Shown here piece after piece: positions 5,987 to 15,100 of a stretch of DNA of 22,274 nt (position 1 is its first letter; every line of letters begins with the position of its first letter). The notes beneath the pieces were generated by a model. That model searched no databases and was not told the DNA's origin. It saw only the letters and a list, made by a program, of their open reading frames with translations. This stretch comes from Erythrobacter sp. UBA2510 (GTDB taxonomy: Bacteria; Pseudomonadota; Alphaproteobacteria; Sphingomonadales; Sphingomonadaceae), in the NCBI GenBank assembly GCA_002341345.1, contig DDNW01000057.1, forward strand, positions 430 through 22,703, given 5' to 3'. A program made the position numbers and the translations under genes.

Positions 5987-6316
5987 TCAGCCGTCGTTGC
6001 GGCGGCCGTTCGGCCGGGACCAGATGAGCGAGAAGCTCTCGCCGCCTTCGTCGTCGAAGAGGTTGGCGTAGATGGGAGCGGTGAAGCTCGGATCGTCGAG
6101 CTTGAGGCCGAGATAGTCGCGGCCCTCGTTCGAGCTCTTGGACCAGGCCGCGCCGATCTCCGCCTTGCCGGCGAACACCCGGTGCGAGGGGGCGTTCTCG
6201 CTGGGGCGGGTTTCCTCGGGGACGATCCGGACGTTCTTCGCCTGGACCGAGAGGGTGACGATCTCGCCGGCGTATTCGCCCGAGGCCGTCTGCTTGAAGG
6301 TTCCGATGGTAGCCAT
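5987..6316 (-). CDS. DUF736 family protein (second copy)
   Basis: A 109-aa protein of unknown function that shares the DUF736 pattern with the 2408-2743 gene: 'G-T-F-x-x-T...Y-A-G', 'R-I-V-P', 'E-N-A-P-S-H-R-V', 'E-I-G-A-A-W', 'DYLGLKLDDP' and 'FSLIWSR'. It is clearly diverged, so it is not a recent duplicate. The ATG at 6316 is preceded by AAAGGAA. The longer open frame to 6376 adds residues that do not fit the family. It is monocistronic, with a structured leader upstream (6440-6493) and a terminator downstream. It marks the backbone edge before the defence cargo. Confidence 0.9.
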   Translation of the reverse strand: MATIGTFKQTASGEYAGEIVTLSVQAKNVRIVPEETRPSENAPSHRVFAGKAEIGAAWSKSSNEGRDYLGLKLDDPSFTAPIYANLFDDEGGESFSLIWSRPNGRRNDG

Positions 6317-6424
6317 GATGAAGTTCCTTTCTTCGGTGTTTCGAGCGCCGCGCCCATCGCGGTCTCGATGGCCCATCGTCAGGACGGGATGAGCGCCGAC
6401 GCACCCGCAGGGCCGCAGCGTCAG

Positions 6425-6510
6425 CGAAGGACGGCGGGAGGCGGCTTTCTTGCCTCGCGAGGAATGCGCGCAGCGCAGGGGAAGAAAGTCGCCGCGCCGC
6501 CGTTGCGTCC
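6425..6510 (-). repeat. Hairpin leader element, copy A
   Basis: On the minus strand, arms GGCGACTTTCTT and AAGAAAGCCGCC (6493-6482 and 6451-6440) pair over 12 positions with one mismatch. The loop contains a second small hairpin (TGCGC-TGC-GCGCA) and the palindrome CCTCGCGAGG. About 85 bases including this hairpin recur, roughly three-quarters identical by eye, at about 21597-21685. Both copies lie 110-125 bases (hairpin edge to start codon) upstream of minus-strand backbone genes, so the element is probably a promoter or leader structure. Confidence 0.6.
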
Positions 6511-6516
6511 CAGGCG

Positions 6517-7079
6517 ATCAAGGGTGCGCAGCGCCCGCTCCCGGCCAGATCAGGCCAGGAGAGAGACCGTGAGGCCGGTGCTCGAAAGCTGACCTGAAGA
6601 AAGCGCTCCAATGCGACCTGAAACCCTGAGAGACGCGCGATTGCTGTCACGCGGGCCAGAACTGACGGTGCGGGAAAAATGTCGGAAACCGATGTAGCGA
6701 GGCGACGAAGAACGCCTCTTGTCCGGCTTGGCGCCAACCGGGGAGGGTCACGCGTACCTGAGGCGAGAGGAGAATGAGCGTTTCAGTCTGGGCGAGACTG
6801 CGCTCGACGCGTACTGGAGCCGCATCGCCGAGACTTTTGCCAAGCAGCGCGTACCGGGCTGTCTCGATTTCTCGATCCGGTACAACTGCTTGCAGACGCG
6901 CTGGCGACGACAGGTCGCTGGCCGACCGGAACGGGCGACAGCATGCGCCCCCGTTTCTGGACGTTCGCGTAGCCTCAATTCTTTGCCAAGAGTTGCTGCT
7001 CGTTCAGATTAGCGGAGATTGCAATTTGGGTCATCTTTGTTGGTCATCCGGATAGTTCCTCGGGCCACTCGAAAGCAGG
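6517..7079. other. Region without recognisable gene
   Basis: About 560 bases between the leader of the second DUF736 gene and the XRE/Fic operon. Several short open frames exist on both strands (for example 6719-7012 plus, 6748-6978 minus), but none has a ribosome-binding site, family motif or believable composition. GACCTGAA occurs twice near 6590 and 6630. From about 6990 the base composition becomes AT-richer. It may be a remnant at the edge of the cargo insertion. Confidence 0.5.
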
Positions 7080-7096
7080 CGTGATAAACTCATGGC

Positions 7097-7200
7097 TTTA
7101 TGAAATTGAAAAGGTCATAAACTTCTGGATTTATCAGAAATAGTGATTATAAGGCTGTGGCTTGATTGAAAGATCTTTGGACAAAGCTCTAGCTTTATGA
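7097..7200. promoter_or_regulatory. Candidate autoregulatory operators of the XRE/Fic operon
   Basis: A dyad TTTATGA-(11)-TCATAAA lies at 7097-7121, and a third TTTATGA at 7194-7200 covers the ATG of the XRE gene. The longer word GCTTTATGAAA occurs at both 7095ish and 7192-7202. The segment is AT-rich, as promoters of regulator/toxin operons often are. Binding by the XRE product is inferred. Confidence 0.45.
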
Positions 7201-7655
7201 AACCTTCCATTCGAAACCGAGCCCGAGACCGGATCGACAGCAAACTCGCTTCGATAAAGCCGATCGACCGCTTTGCTACACCACCCAAGGGCTGGATACG
7301 CGCCATTCGTGACGCAATCGGCATGACAGGCGCACAGCTCGGCAAAAGGCTAGGAATGACCGCCCAAGGTGTCGTCAGCCTTGAGCAATCGGAAACCAAT
7401 AATACGATCCAGCTGAACACTCTGCGCCGAGCTGCCGAGGCGATGGATTGTGTGCTTGTCTATGCGCTCGTGCCCAAGACAAGCCTTGCCGACATGGTCG
7501 ACCGCAGAGCGCGAGAAATTGCCTTGGGGGCCCTGGGCCGCGTCTCACATTCTATGGCACTCGAAGATCAGCAGGTCGATCGCGATCTGGAGAAGCGCAT
7601 TCTGACCTATATAGAGACTGCATTGCGCGATCGCGATCTCTGGGAGTCCGCGTGA
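7197..7655 (+). CDS. XRE-family 'mobile mystery protein A'
   Basis: A 152-aa DNA-binding protein. Residues about 36-90 hold the XRE helix-turn-helix ('GWIRAIRDAIGMTGAQLGKRLGMTAQGVVSLEQSE' then 'LRRAAEAMDCVLVYALVP'). The C-terminal part is helical and charged ('RAREIALGALGRVSHSMALEDQ'). This matches the family named for its restriction to mobile regions and its pairing with a Fic protein. It probably represses its own operon and may act as the antitoxin partner. I see no [S/T]xxxE[G/N] Fic-inhibition motif. The ATG at 7197 has no clear Shine-Dalgarno and overlaps a possible operator. Its stop overlaps the next gene by four bases. Confidence 0.87.
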   Translation: MKPSIRNRARDRIDSKLASIKPIDRFATPPKGWIRAIRDAIGMTGAQLGKRLGMTAQGVVSLEQSETNNTIQLNTLRRAAEAMDCVLVYALVPKTSLADMVDRRAREIALGALGRVSHSMALEDQQVDRDLEKRILTYIETALRDRDLWESA

Positions 7656-8239
7656 GCGACGTCTTTGCGCAGCCTGATGATGCAACGCCCCTCGATGCCG
7701 AAGAGCGCGAGGGGTTGCTGCAGACGTGGATCACGACGCGCGCCGACCTCAACGAAGCCGAGCAGGCGAATATCGATGAGGCGGTTGCTTGGAATGGTCG
7801 TCGTCGCAGCCCCAATATCCTGTCCGAGGGCTTCGTCTTTGAGTTGCACAAGCGAATGTTCGGCGATGTCTGGTCCTGGGCAGGCTCCACTCGGAAGACG
7901 AACAAAAACATTGGCGTCGATCCGCAACAAATCCATGTCCAGCTCGGTGGTTTGCTACGGGACGCACGCTACTGGATCGAGCACGGCTCTTTCTCGGCCG
8001 ACGAAATCGCGGTTCGGCTTCATCACGGGCTTGTTGCCATCCATCCCTTTCCCAACGGGAACGGCCGTCACGCCCGGCTCATGGCCGATCTTCTCATCGC
8101 TCAGCTCGGCGGAGAGCCCTTCAGCTGGGGCGGCGGCACACTGCGCGACATTGGCACACTTCGCGCAGAATACATCGCCGCGCTGCGCGCCGCGGACAAT
8201 CACGAGTTCGCGCCGCTGCTTGCGTTTGCGAGAAGCTGA
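7652..8239 (+). CDS. Fic-domain 'mobile mystery protein B'
   Basis: A 195-aa Fic family enzyme; such proteins usually transfer AMP or another nucleotide part onto target proteins. The active loop is intact at residues about 131-143, HPFPNGNGRHARL (H-x-F-x-[D/N]-G-N-G-R-x-x-R). Upstream come the family features 'ELHKRMFGDVWSWAGSTRKTNKNIGV' and 'IAVRLHHGLVAIHPF'. It starts at GTG 7652 inside the XRE stop (GTGA overlap) and ends in TGATG with the methyltransferase, so the three genes are translationally coupled. The target is unknown. No inhibitory alpha-helix motif is seen in either protein, so control may be transcriptional. Placed beside a methylase and DISARM-like genes, it may be a defence effector; that is inference. 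Confidence 0.92.
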   Translation: MSDVFAQPDDATPLDAEEREGLLQTWITTRADLNEAEQANIDEAVAWNGRRRSPNILSEGFVFELHKRMFGDVWSWAGSTRKTNKNIGVDPQQIHVQLGGLLRDARYWIEHGSFSADEIAVRLHHGLVAIHPFPNGNGRHARLMADLLIAQLGGEPFSWGGGTLRDIGTLRAEYIAALRAADNHEFAPLLAFARS

Positions 8240-9999
8240 TGACCGCCGCTTTATCTTCAAACGGCAAGGCCGGCTTCCGACCGTTGCTGAACTTCGTGGG
8301 TGCGCATCGCAAGGCGATCCTAGAGCAGTTCGAGCCGGTCGATTTCTGTCTGGCCCTGATCGACGATCGGGATCATCCCAACCTCGTGACGGAGGCGCGA
8401 GCGCTCGTGACTTTGCTTGAGCCGGATGTGCAGGATTATGCGATCTCGAGCGCCTATGCCCGGCTGATCGGGGAAGACGTGCGGAAGGCACTCTCCGCCT
8501 ATTTCACGCCCCCCGCGCTTGCCACTGCGACCTTGGAAGCCATCAGCGAACTGGCGGATCCAACGCAGCTGCGCATTCTCGACCCAGCGTGCGGCGGAGG
8601 TTCATTCCTGGTTCCCACGGCGCGACTTTTGATCCGACGTCGGATCGAGCAAGGCCAGGCGCCAGCGCAAGCCTGCACAGAGGTGCTCGAACAGCTCAGG
8701 GGCATCGAGATCGACGCCGGACTGGCCCGCATTTCCGCGGCTCTCGTCAAGCGAATGATCCGCCTCGAATGGGATCTCGACGTCTATACGGGCGATATGG
8801 TCCTGTGCGCTAATGCCCTGACTGCCGCATTGCCTGCGACCTTCGATGTCGCGATCGGAAATCCGCCCTATAGCAAGGTCTGGCGAAAAGGTGCCGAGGG
8901 CGCGAAGGCGCTGGCCGGTCGCGCCGATTTGGGTGGTCATACCAATCTCTACGCGTTGTTCGTGATCCGTGCGCTCGACTGGTTGCGTCCCGGCGGCGGG
9001 CTCGCCTTTGTGCTGCCCACGAGCTTCGTGGCTGGTCCCTATTTTGCAGGTTTGCGCGAGGAAATACTGAGCCGCGCAGAAGTGGTCCGGCTCGACTTGC
9101 ATCAACAGCGCGAAGATCTTTTTCTCGATGCGACCCAGGATGTCTGCCTGCTGGTGCTCCGGCGGAATCATCTAAACGGACGCTCCAAATCCGGACGTTA
9201 CATGCTTGGCGTGATCGATGCCGACGGCAACCGCACCGTGCTCGGAACTGCCGACACGCCGGGAGGCGGCGAGCCTTGGTCGCTTCCCGTGCCCATCATG
9301 GATCCGAGCGCCGATCATCATCAGCTCATTGCGACCAAACCGGCGGCGACAATCTCGAGTTACGGTTACAGGATGCGGGTGGGCAAGATCGTGCCGACAC
9401 GGGAAGGTGACCGGCTCCATGCCGCCACTGCCTCCGACCGCTTGCCCGTCCTCTGGGCTTCGGATGTTCGTCCCAATGGAAGTTTTGCCTTCCAGGCGGG
9501 CAAACGAACCTCTGATGCTGCTTGGTACGCACCTCTCGATCCTGCGAAGGTGCCCTATGCGAGCTTTGGTCGGTCCGTCCTGGTGCAGCGCACGAGCAAT
9601 CGCGATCAACAACGCCGTCTCAACGCCGCCGCCATCTCGACTGAGTTCGCGGACGAACACGCGGACAAGGGCTATGTCGCCGAAAATCACGTTATCGTGA
9701 TCGAGCCGATCCCTGGAGAGGCCGCGGTTGCCCCGGAGGTGCTGGCAGCGCTTCTCAACTCGGCGATCATCAACCACCGCTTCTCGGCAGTGTCTGGCAG
9801 TTTCAGCGTATCGGCGCGCTTGCTTGCCCGCTTGGCCTTGCCCCCTGCGCATGCACTTCCGAGCAACCCCGGCGATATCGAGGATCAGTTGCCGGCTCTG
9901 CTGGAGGCGATCGACGGCATTCTGGTCCCCAAGCCGGAAAAACCGGATTCCCGTCCCAGGGCCGAGAACAAAACTCAGCCATTCTCCGCCTCCGCCTGA
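8239..9999 (+). CDS. N6-adenine DNA methyltransferase (Eco57I/type I-like)
   Basis: A 586-aa SAM-dependent methyltransferase expected to methylate adenine in a DNA recognition site. Motif 'AYFTPPALATATLEAI' (about 88-101) precedes the SAM-binding motif I DPACGGGSF (115-123). The catalytic motif IV is NPPY (208-211). The second half ('LPVLWASDVRPNGSFAF', 'VLVQRTSNRDQQRRLNAAA', 'VAPEVLAALLNSAIINHRFS') resembles the target-recognition part of Eco57I-like enzymes. No nuclease domain is seen, so it is a methylase only. The ATG shares a base with the Fic gene's stop. Its last 25 bases overlap, tail to tail, the DrmB-like gene. In DISARM such an enzyme (DrmMI) protects self DNA; that role here is inferred from the neighbours. 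Confidence 0.92.
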   Translation: MTAALSSNGKAGFRPLLNFVGAHRKAILEQFEPVDFCLALIDDRDHPNLVTEARALVTLLEPDVQDYAISSAYARLIGEDVRKALSAYFTPPALATATLEAISELADPTQLRILDPACGGGSFLVPTARLLIRRRIEQGQAPAQACTEVLEQLRGIEIDAGLARISAALVKRMIRLEWDLDVYTGDMVLCANALTAALPATFDVAIGNPPYSKVWRKGAEGAKALAGRADLGGHTNLYALFVIRALDWLRPGGGLAFVLPTSFVAGPYFAGLREEILSRAEVVRLDLHQQREDLFLDATQDVCLLVLRRNHLNGRSKSGRYMLGVIDADGNRTVLGTADTPGGGEPWSLPVPIMDPSADHHQLIATKPAATISSYGYRMRVGKIVPTREGDRLHAATASDRLPVLWASDVRPNGSFAFQAGKRTSDAAWYAPLDPAKVPYASFGRSVLVQRTSNRDQQRRLNAAAISTEFADEHADKGYVAENHVIVIEPIPGEAAVAPEVLAALLNSAIINHRFSAVSGSFSVSARLLARLALPPAHALPSNPGDIEDQLPALLEAIDGILVPKPEKPDSRPRAENKTQPFSASA

Positions 10000-12191
10000 G
10001 CGGCGAGATCGTGGACCACTTCAAAATAGCCGGAGAGCGGAGTCTGGTCGGCATCCCAGGGTGGGGCGCGCCCGCCTACCAGCGCGGCGCGTGACAGGAG
10101 ATGGTTGCCGGCGATGCAGGACGTTTCCGGGATCATGATGCATGCGGGGCAGGCGCCGCCCCGATGATCGCACAGCGTCCCCGAGCCGCAACGCAGCTCT
10201 CGACGGGAGACGAGATAGTCGAGGAAGGCGGCATTATGATCGCGCCACATCGACGAGAGATTGCCGAGATCTTCCGTCATTCCGCGACGATGGACTAGGA
10301 AGGCGAGATCGGCCGGAAAGATGGCCTCGCTCATTGAGCCCAGGTCCAGCCCCGAAAAACGGGCGATGCCGTGCATTACATGATGCGCGAAGCTGTGAAG
10401 CAGCAGGTACACGGTCGAGGCAATGTCGCGACTGCGGCTCTGCCCGGCCTCGTCGCGGACGGCGAAATCGGGGAGGAACATGCCGAAATCAACATAGGTT
10501 TCGATCAACTCACCGCCGATCGTCCGCGGCGCTGGCGGCGGTGCCGCCATCACCCCATTGCGCCGCAGGAACTCAGCCACCGCCCCGCTTTCGAGGCGAA
10601 TATAGAGCGCTTCGTTCTGCTGCTCGATCACATAGATCGGACGCTTGTCGTTCGGTAGCTGCGGAAAGCCGACGAGCCGAACCGGCATCGGCCGGTTCTT
10701 CTGTACCGTTACCGGCGTCGCGGAGACGCGCGTGAACCCGAATGAAAACTCCACCATGTCGAGGTCGCGAATGAGCCGCGTCTCCGAGATTCCGGAACGT
10801 GCCAGTGCTTCAGCCACGCGCGCGCCGTAGTTGGCCTCGCTTTGGGGGTCGCCGAACTCGGCACACAGATCGGCCTGGGCCATCCTGAGATCGGCCGATT
10901 GGTCGGCCGTCAGCTTCCGCCGCCGCAGCGCATCATGCTCGACGGTGCTGCGGATCGGGTCGTAGCGTCGCGCATAGCCCGCGCGATCGTTGACCTGCTG
11001 TTGCAGTCGCGTACTCGCCTGAGTCTCGCGATCGACGTCGCCGGCGTCGTACCAGGCCTGGAGCATTTCGCGGGCCATGTCCTGATAACTGCTCGGGTCT
11101 TGGCCGTTGGCGCGTGCCGTGTCGGCTTGGCGCAAGATGCTCTCATAGATGCCGAACATCTGGGCCCGCCCTCGATTCTCGAGCTGAGCGCGAATGCGCT
11201 CCGGGCTGGGGTCAGTGCCGCCGAACCCGTGCAGGCCGGCGATGCGATCGGTCAGATCAGCTATCCGGGTCGGACCCATGATGGTGACGATGTCGGGGTC
11301 GGCGTCATAGACGATGAACCTTGCGGTCTGGACGTAAAAGACGGGCGAAGCGCGATAGGATATCGGGATCATGTTGATCTCGCTCCATTCGTGCGCAACG
11401 CCTTCGTCCATCCTCGGTTTGAGCCAGGCGAGGCTCAAGGGATCGGTCTGGTAGACCTCGCGCTCGGCTGCACAGCCGGTGCAGCGGAAGCGCCAGCGGT
11501 TGAACTGGTTGCCCTGCTTGATCAGCCGGAAGTCCGCCGCTCCGCATTGGCATCGCGGAATCTTGCGCAGCTCGCCTTGTCCATCGAGAGTATTGCGATA
11601 GGGCGACAGCCCTTCGAGTGCGCCCGACCAATGCACATAGACGACGTCGAGCTGGCGCCACTTGCATTCCCGCTCGCCATTATGTGCGGGGCAGGCAGTG
11701 GGCAGTGGGTCGAACAGCTGGTGCGCCGGGGAGAGATATTCGCGGACGATCTCGCATTGGTCGCAGCGATAGACGAGCGGACCGGGCAGATAGCCCATCC
11801 GTTCGGGCCGGAGGAATTCGAACTGATCGCTGGCGAGCTCGACGCCGCTCAGGCCTCGCCGCGTCTGGTTGAAGAAGCAGCTATCGAGCAGCTGAACCTC
11901 GTAGACGGGCGCCGATCGATTGTTGGCGATGGCCATGCCGCGCGCGAGCCAACTCTGGCAGAATTCCGTCATATTCTCGAATATCTGGTCGCGCCGGGTC
12001 GAGCGCGCCGAAAAATCGATCGCCGCGCCCTCGATCGGAGCGGCCATGCAGGCGCCTTTGCCGCCTTCCCAAGTGAACATGGCCCCTGGCGCATAGGCGG
12101 TCGCGAGCTGCGGCTGTGACCGGTTCATACTGGGCGGGCGGGGACGCTGGATGTTGCGGCTGCCCGCGCCCCCGGCTCGGCTGTCGCTCAT
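9975..12191 (-). CDS. drmB: DrmB-like DUF1998 protein of a DISARM-type defence system
   Basis: A 738-aa protein. The N-terminal half has cysteine pairs resembling zinc sites: C143/C146, C167/C176, C214/C216 and C237/C240. The C-terminal part matches DUF1998: 'LLHSFAHHVMHGIARFSG', then a cysteine cluster between about 668 and 692 (C668, C674, C681, C684, C692) with 'GGACPACIMIPETSC'. DrmB in DISARM pairs with DrmA to form the core that engages incoming DNA. The frame is open further upstream, but the ATG at 12191 follows the helicase stop by one base, giving tight coupling. Length is in the usual DrmB range. The alternative is a DUF1998 protein of another helicase-based system. Confidence 0.83.
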   Translation of the reverse strand: MSDSRAGGAGSRNIQRPRPPSMNRSQPQLATAYAPGAMFTWEGGKGACMAAPIEGAAIDFSARSTRRDQIFENMTEFCQSWLARGMAIANNRSAPVYEVQLLDSCFFNQTRRGLSGVELASDQFEFLRPERMGYLPGPLVYRCDQCEIVREYLSPAHQLFDPLPTACPAHNGERECKWRQLDVVYVHWSGALEGLSPYRNTLDGQGELRKIPRCQCGAADFRLIKQGNQFNRWRFRCTGCAAEREVYQTDPLSLAWLKPRMDEGVAHEWSEINMIPISYRASPVFYVQTARFIVYDADPDIVTIMGPTRIADLTDRIAGLHGFGGTDPSPERIRAQLENRGRAQMFGIYESILRQADTARANGQDPSSYQDMAREMLQAWYDAGDVDRETQASTRLQQQVNDRAGYARRYDPIRSTVEHDALRRRKLTADQSADLRMAQADLCAEFGDPQSEANYGARVAEALARSGISETRLIRDLDMVEFSFGFTRVSATPVTVQKNRPMPVRLVGFPQLPNDKRPIYVIEQQNEALYIRLESGAVAEFLRRNGVMAAPPPAPRTIGGELIETYVDFGMFLPDFAVRDEAGQSRSRDIASTVYLLLHSFAHHVMHGIARFSGLDLGSMSEAIFPADLAFLVHRRGMTEDLGNLSSMWRDHNAAFLDYLVSRRELRCGSGTLCDHRGGACPACIMIPETSCIAGNHLLSRAALVGGRAPPWDADQTPLSGYFEVVHDLAAQAEAENG

Positions 12192-12192
12192 C

Positions 12193-15100
12193 TTAGTCCT
12201 CCATGTCCACGGGCTGCGGATCGGCATCCAATTCCGACCGCACTGCATGCCGCTGACCCCGAATGATCCGCATGATCTGGCGCACCGTCTCGAAATTGAC
12301 GCTGCGATTGCGCCATGGATCGCGCGGCGCGGCCTGAATGATGCCGCCGGAGTCGACATCGCGGAGCGAGGTCATCGGCCGGCGGACTGCTTGGGACTCG
12401 CGCGACCGCCAAAAATTGGCGAGCAGCGCGGCGTCGGACCTGCTGGTGAACGCATCGAGTAGGATGCGGACCCGGTCCTGCACGAACCGGCGGTAATGTT
12501 CGGCGTGCGGCGCGGCGCCGATCGCTGCGGCCGACCGCCCCTCAAGCCCCACCGATTCCAGCGCGAAATCGGTGAGCGCCGCGATGGCGCCGGCACCGCC
12601 TTGGGCGTGGCTGTCCGACCAGGCTTTGACCGCAGCCGCCGTGCGAAAGGTGCGGGCGCTTCCCTTCGCGCCATCGGGTGCGCGCGCGAAGGATTCTTGT
12701 TCGACCACGCCGCAGAGATAGGCTTGGAGGACGCTAGGCACGATCCGGCGAATGGCCCGCTCGGCCCAGCGCTGGACTGCCGGCGGCGGGATCATTCTCT
12801 CGAGAAAGCGGTGGAACTGGTCGTGAGTCTCCACGACATAGCGATCGCGGCGGCTCTGGGGCGTCGGCACCAGCATGCTGAAACCGACATGCGTGCGGCC
12901 GACACGGCTGGATGCCTGGATGTATTCGGCAATGTCGGCGGGAAGCCCCGCGAAGAACATGGCGTTGAACTTGTCGACGTCGACGCCGTGACTGATGGCG
13001 GAGGTCGCGACGATGTTGCGTAGAACCCTGTCGAGCGGCTCGAAAGGCGCGCCGGGGTCCGTGGCCCCCTCCGCCTGCTGCATCACGTCCTGAATCTCCG
13101 CGATCGTGACGCCGCCCGAGATCAGGGCGGTGAGGAACGGGATATCGCCGACTGCAGCTGCGCGTTGGTCGCGATCAACCTGTGCGGCCAGCGTTTCGAT
13201 GATTTGGTCGCCGCCCTTCTTGTTGGTGACATAGGTGAGGGAGATGCGCTGAAGATCTAGGAGGCTCGCCAACAGGTCCGGCGCTTGCTCCAGGGCCTGC
13301 AGCGCGCCGACACGCAGCTGCGTGAGCGGATCCTCGGGTGGCAGCGCGGCGGAAAGGGTAGCGATCACCTGCTCGGGAGAACCGTCTTCCAACGCCCGCC
13401 ACAGGCGGGTGAATGCGAGATGATAGGCGGATACGACAGCCGAGGTCGTCATCGTGTGCGAGCGGCCATTCGTCATAATCGAAACGTAGAGACGCATGCG
13501 CGGCGCGGATAACTCGGGACGTCGCGCTGGGCTCAGGCCCGCTGCATAGGCTCGTCGCTCTGGATGAAGCGGCTCGCGCGGCGCCGAGTAGAAGGACTCA
13601 TAGAGCGATGGCCCCGGGCACGGGAAACGCAGCGGTTCGCGTTGATAGAGAACGCGCAATTGCCGGTCCGGATCGGAAATCGTCGCCGTCGCGGCGATGA
13701 CTTTGGCGAGCCGCGGCTGGAGATCGCCGGGCGCCGGCGCCCATTGCGCTGCCCGCTCGGCCAGCATTCCGCTGCCGAAGCGCCGCTCCAGCGCCTCGAA
13801 TAGTGTCTCGAACAGGCCGGAGAAGGTGCCGAGGCTCTCGTCGAGCAGGTGCCCCTCGTCCTGAATGACAAGGCTTGGGAAGGGATCATGGAAGATGTCG
13901 GCGCCGTCGGCAAACGCGGGCTGCATACGCTCCCAGCCCTCGTCCTCAGCGCGCGTGAGTTGTGCCGCCGTGCGCGGCATGAACAAGTGGCCATTGCCGG
14001 GATCGCGATAGCGAGCGACGCCCAGCATGCCAGCAATCGCAGCGATTGTCCTGTCGTGCTGCCCGATCAGTGCCAGCTTGTCGATCGTGCCGAGGACGAC
14101 GGAGGGCGCACGCTGATAGATAGTGTCATCGGTCAGGATGAAAGGTAATGGCACCCGATGCGGCTGTGGCGGGTTGGCGGCATTCCACGCGCAATCGTCG
14201 TCGTTGAAACAGACGATGCCGATCCGTCCGTGCTGGCTAGGATAACGCCGCATACCGGTGGCAGCGCCGCAACTCGGACAGGTGCGCAACTTGTCATAGG
14301 CCTCGAGCGCTTCGCGATAGCGGTTCGATCGTCGGCGTGCGCGCTTGGCGCTCTCGCTATTGTCCTCCGGCGGATGGAGTAGTGCATCGTCATCGGCATA
14401 AGCGGCCATGCCGATGGTCGGCACGCCGCCGAAACCCTGTGCCACGCGGTTGGGCGTGTTGCCCGAACCGACCCAGAAGCCGATCTCGAAGGGCCAGCTG
14501 CCGAGACACGCGCGTAAGCGGACAAGTTCGGCATGGACGAGGACGCGCAGCAGGCGGCGCGCCTGCTGAAGAGTAAGCAAGCGCAGCGGATAGCGCACAA
14601 GCGCCGTGACGCCTCGGTCCTTGCCGCGCAGGCGATCGAGGAACAGATTGTAGACGAGCAATCCAAAAAAGGCTTCGGACTTGCCGCCGCCGGTGGGAAA
14701 ATAGAGCAAGCTCGCCGACAGCTCGTCGCGGAACGCGTCGAACCGATCCGCATAGGCCGGCATGCGGCTCGCGAGCGTGGGCACATGCGCGAGGATGAAC
14801 GCGAGCTGGAATAGACGCCAATCGGTGAAGCGCGTTCCGCCATAGGCCGCGAACGCCTCATTCGTGAGCAGCCAGGCGCGCCAGGGCGCCGCGCGCTCCT
14901 GAAGGTCTGCGCGGTCAGTTCCAGATGCGCCCGCATCGAGGGCTTGCTGAGCGGCGCGGGCAACGACCAGCAGCTCGATGCCGGCGCGGATGTAGCCGGA
15001 CTCGCGGCGATAAGCCTCGATATCGATCGCGTGCGCAGCGCGCTCGCGATCGGCATCGGTTGGGTCGAGTTCCTCTCCGACATCGACCGCACCTTGTTCG

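Noticed and set aside
5493..6737. 414-aa minus-strand open frame
   Set aside because: Runs across the qseC-like gene, the terminator and the DUF736 gene in a different frame; repetitive Arg-rich composition.
6719..7012. 97-aa plus-strand frame and its minus-strand counterpart between the backbone and the Fic operon
   Set aside because: No ribosome-binding site, no ATG at a sensible place, no recognisable sequence.
7197..8239. Classical HipBA or Doc/Phd toxin-antitoxin pair
   Set aside because: The first protein has an XRE domain but no HipA kinase follows; the Fic protein's length and context fit the mobile mystery A/B pair better than Phd/Doc.
8239..9999. Bifunctional restriction-methylation enzyme (type IIG)
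   Set aside because: No PD-(D/E)xK or other nuclease motif seen, and 586 aa is short for such a fusion.
10842..12119. 425-aa plus-strand open frame
   Set aside because: Shadow of the DrmB-like gene; no ribosome-binding site or domain.
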